Of a stretch of 64,000 bases of DNA, positions 62,718-64,000 are shown one piece after another. Every line of letters begins with the position of its first letter. Position 1 is the first letter of the stretch. Source of the stretch: an uncultured Eubacteriales bacterium (GTDB taxonomy: Bacteria > Bacillota > Clostridia > Monoglobales > Monoglobaceae); the NCBI GenBank assembly GCA_905198865.1, contig CAJKEB010000003.1, positions 1-64,000 on the forward strand, written 5' to 3'. The notes below the pieces were generated by a model that saw only the letters and a program-made list of their open reading frames with translations, was not told the DNA's origin and searched no databases. Position numbers and translations under genes: made by a program.

Positions 62718-64000
62718 TTATGCGGCGATTCTGAAATTCATATTCTCATCTTCAATCAGATATGAAACATCATACGATACCGAACCGAAGTTGCTTAAAG
62801 GCCAGAACCTGAATACCGCGCCGCCGATAAGCTCGTCCTTGGGTATTTGACCGAGTACACGGCTGTCCTTGCTGTTATTGCGGTTATCACCCATAACAAA
62901 AATCTTACCCTTTTCAATTACAATAGGATTATCCTTGCTGTATTGTCCGTTTGCAATCAGATTGTTGATGTATTCGCCGGATCTTGTTGTCTTGTCCTTG
63001 ATATAAGGCTCATCGATTATATTACCGTTAACATAGACATCACCGGTCTGAAAATCAATGAATACAGTGTCGCCCTCAGTGGCGATTACTCTCTTGATGT
63101 ATGGTCTGTCAGGATCCGAAGCGGGACGGAAGATAACAACGTCTCCCTTCTGAGGTGAATAGAAAAATCTGTTTACATACAGCCTGTCTCCGTTTTGCAA
63201 AGTTGGCTGCATTGATTCACCCTGAACCTTAACAAGTGTAAATACAAAGTTTCTGATAAGCAGTGACACTACAACCGCTATAGCAATAGCTATAACCCAT
63301 TCTCTGATTTCTTTCATAACATTAACTTCCTTTGGTTTTGAATTAACTGCTTTTTTATTGACAGTTCTTGAAGCATTGCGCTGCAACGATGAATTTACCG
63401 CCCTTTGTCCGGAACCGGATTTTGAAGCGGAAGTAGTCCTCGGTCTGACACCTTGTGCCGAATTGCGCTTAAATGCGCTTTCCTGCTCGGAAGCATGAGC
63501 TCTCTGAGCCTCTCTTGACCTTGCTGAACCGTTTGGTGTTCTTGACTGCGTGCTTCTTTGAGCATGAATCTTTGATTCGGAAATTTTAGGCATAACCTGT
63601 GTTTCTCCGGACTGAACAGACCGTCTCTGTCTCGGCCTTGGACTTTGTACGGACTGTTTCTGTTGAGAAGCACTTCTTCTCGGCTGCGGAGCTTCACTCT
63701 TTGACGGTGTACTTGAAAACTGTTCAAGTATATCCTGTGAATTGTGTGAAGCATTGCTGAACTTAATATCGGAAGTCGAAACCGACGGAACCGGTCTTGA
63801 ACCTGCTGCTTCAGATGGTCTTGAACCTCCGTTGTTCATAGAAGCCTGTCTGAGCTTTGAATCAAGCTCTTCCTGAGCCTTAATTCTTGCCATGCGGCGC
63901 GCTTTAGCTTCAGCCTCGGCCTGAACCTGCTGCTCAAGCTCGCGTTGCCTTGCTGCTCGTCTTTGACGTCTTTCTTCAATTTCACGAAGCATTGAATCAG
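62718..64000 (-). CDS. lepB: signal peptidase I with long N-terminal extension (5' end off window)
   Basis: At least 424 residues; the frame stays open to the right edge and the first visible ATG (63992) has no ribosome binding site in the window, so the start is probably outside. The last 200 residues are an ordinary type I signal peptidase: membrane helix REWVIAIAIAVVVSLLIRNFVF (about 228-250), VQGESMQPTL with the catalytic Ser (about 261), RPYIKRVIATEGD with the catalytic Lys (about 300) and FVMGDNRNNSKDSR. The first 225 residues are unusual: a charged, helix-prone start (EERRQRRAARQRELEQQ) then a disordered Ser/Arg/Gln-rich stretch. It cleaves signal peptides of exported proteins. Confidence 0.9.
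   Translation of the reverse strand, partial: DSMLREIEERRQRRAARQRELEQQVQAEAEAKARRMARIKAQEELDSKLRQASMNNGGSRPSEAAGSRPVPSVSTSDIKFSNASHNSQDILEQFSSTPSKSEAPQPRRSASQQKQSVQSPRPRQRRSVQSGETQVMPKISESKIHAQRSTQSRTPNGSARSREAQRAHASEQESAFKRNSAQGVRPRTTSASKSGSGQRAVNSSLQRNASRTVNKKAVNSKPKEVNVMKEIREWVIAIAIAVVVSLLIRNFVFTLVKVQGESMQPTLQNGDRLYVNRFFYSPQKGDVVIFRPASDPDRPYIKRVIATEGDTVFIDFQTGDVYVNGNIIDEPYIKDKTTRSGEYINNLIANGQYSKDNPIVIEKGKIFVMGDNRNNSKDSRVLGQIPKDELIGGAVFRFWPLSNFGSVSYDVSYLIEDENMNFRIAA

Overview
The window is a gene-dense stretch of chromosome from a low-to-moderate GC, Gram-positive bacterium, most likely an anaerobic gut member of the class Clostridia. The evidence is AGGAGG-type ribosome binding sites with frequent TTG/GTG starts, consensus TTGACA-N17-TATAAT promoters, a PASTA-domain Ser/Thr kinase with its PP2C phosphatase, RqcH, RbgA, RsgA and EngB, pyruvate formate-lyase, and a LysM-GH18 enzyme of the spore-cortex type. 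Genus is not resolvable from the sequence alone. No prophage, insertion sequence or CRISPR array was seen.

Left part (1-8,340). The first 560 bases carry no long gene but hold what looks like a compact type I toxin-antitoxin locus: a 21-residue hydrophobic peptide on the minus strand, a convergent antisense RNA from a consensus promoter, and one shared bidirectional terminator. Then come a nitroreductase, a membrane-anchored RCC1-repeat protein, a small membrane protein, an AcpS-NnrD fusion, alanine racemase, a MazF toxin without visible antitoxin, a small exported protein and TrmO. This part ends in a terminator and a GC-rich run of hairpins.

Middle left (8,368-29,501). CPA2 antiporter (minus); ilvE; malQ; SleL-like LysM-GH18 enzyme (minus); serine hydrolase; parvulin lipoprotein, cyclophilin and CCA-adding enzyme; araB-araD, tmk, metK and rqcH. 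On the minus strand follow hisH-hisF-folC and a BspA-like leucine-rich-repeat surface protein. GC-rich palindromic repeats lie on both sides of rqcH.

Centre (29,629-47,900). A plus-strand operon starts from its own promoter: fmt, a membrane zinc protease, rsmB, rlmN, prpC, prkC, rsgA, rpe, thiN and a lipoprotein, closed by a strong terminator. Facing it is a minus-strand operon: lon, engB, an FAH-family hydrolase, hisS, aspS, tyrS. Both combine translation, ribosome assembly and quality control.

Right part (47,955-64,000). A CmpB-type membrane protein, a ZnuA-like metal-binding lipoprotein and an HI0933-family flavoprotein run on the plus strand, the last overlapping tail to tail with an acyltransferase. 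Then pflB-pflA with a structured leader, tRNA-Arg(CCU) and tcdA. On the minus strand lie lepB (running off the right edge), rbgA, rnhB, yraN, then an aspartate aminotransferase, purB and proC. The lepB gene carries an unusually long N-terminal extension.
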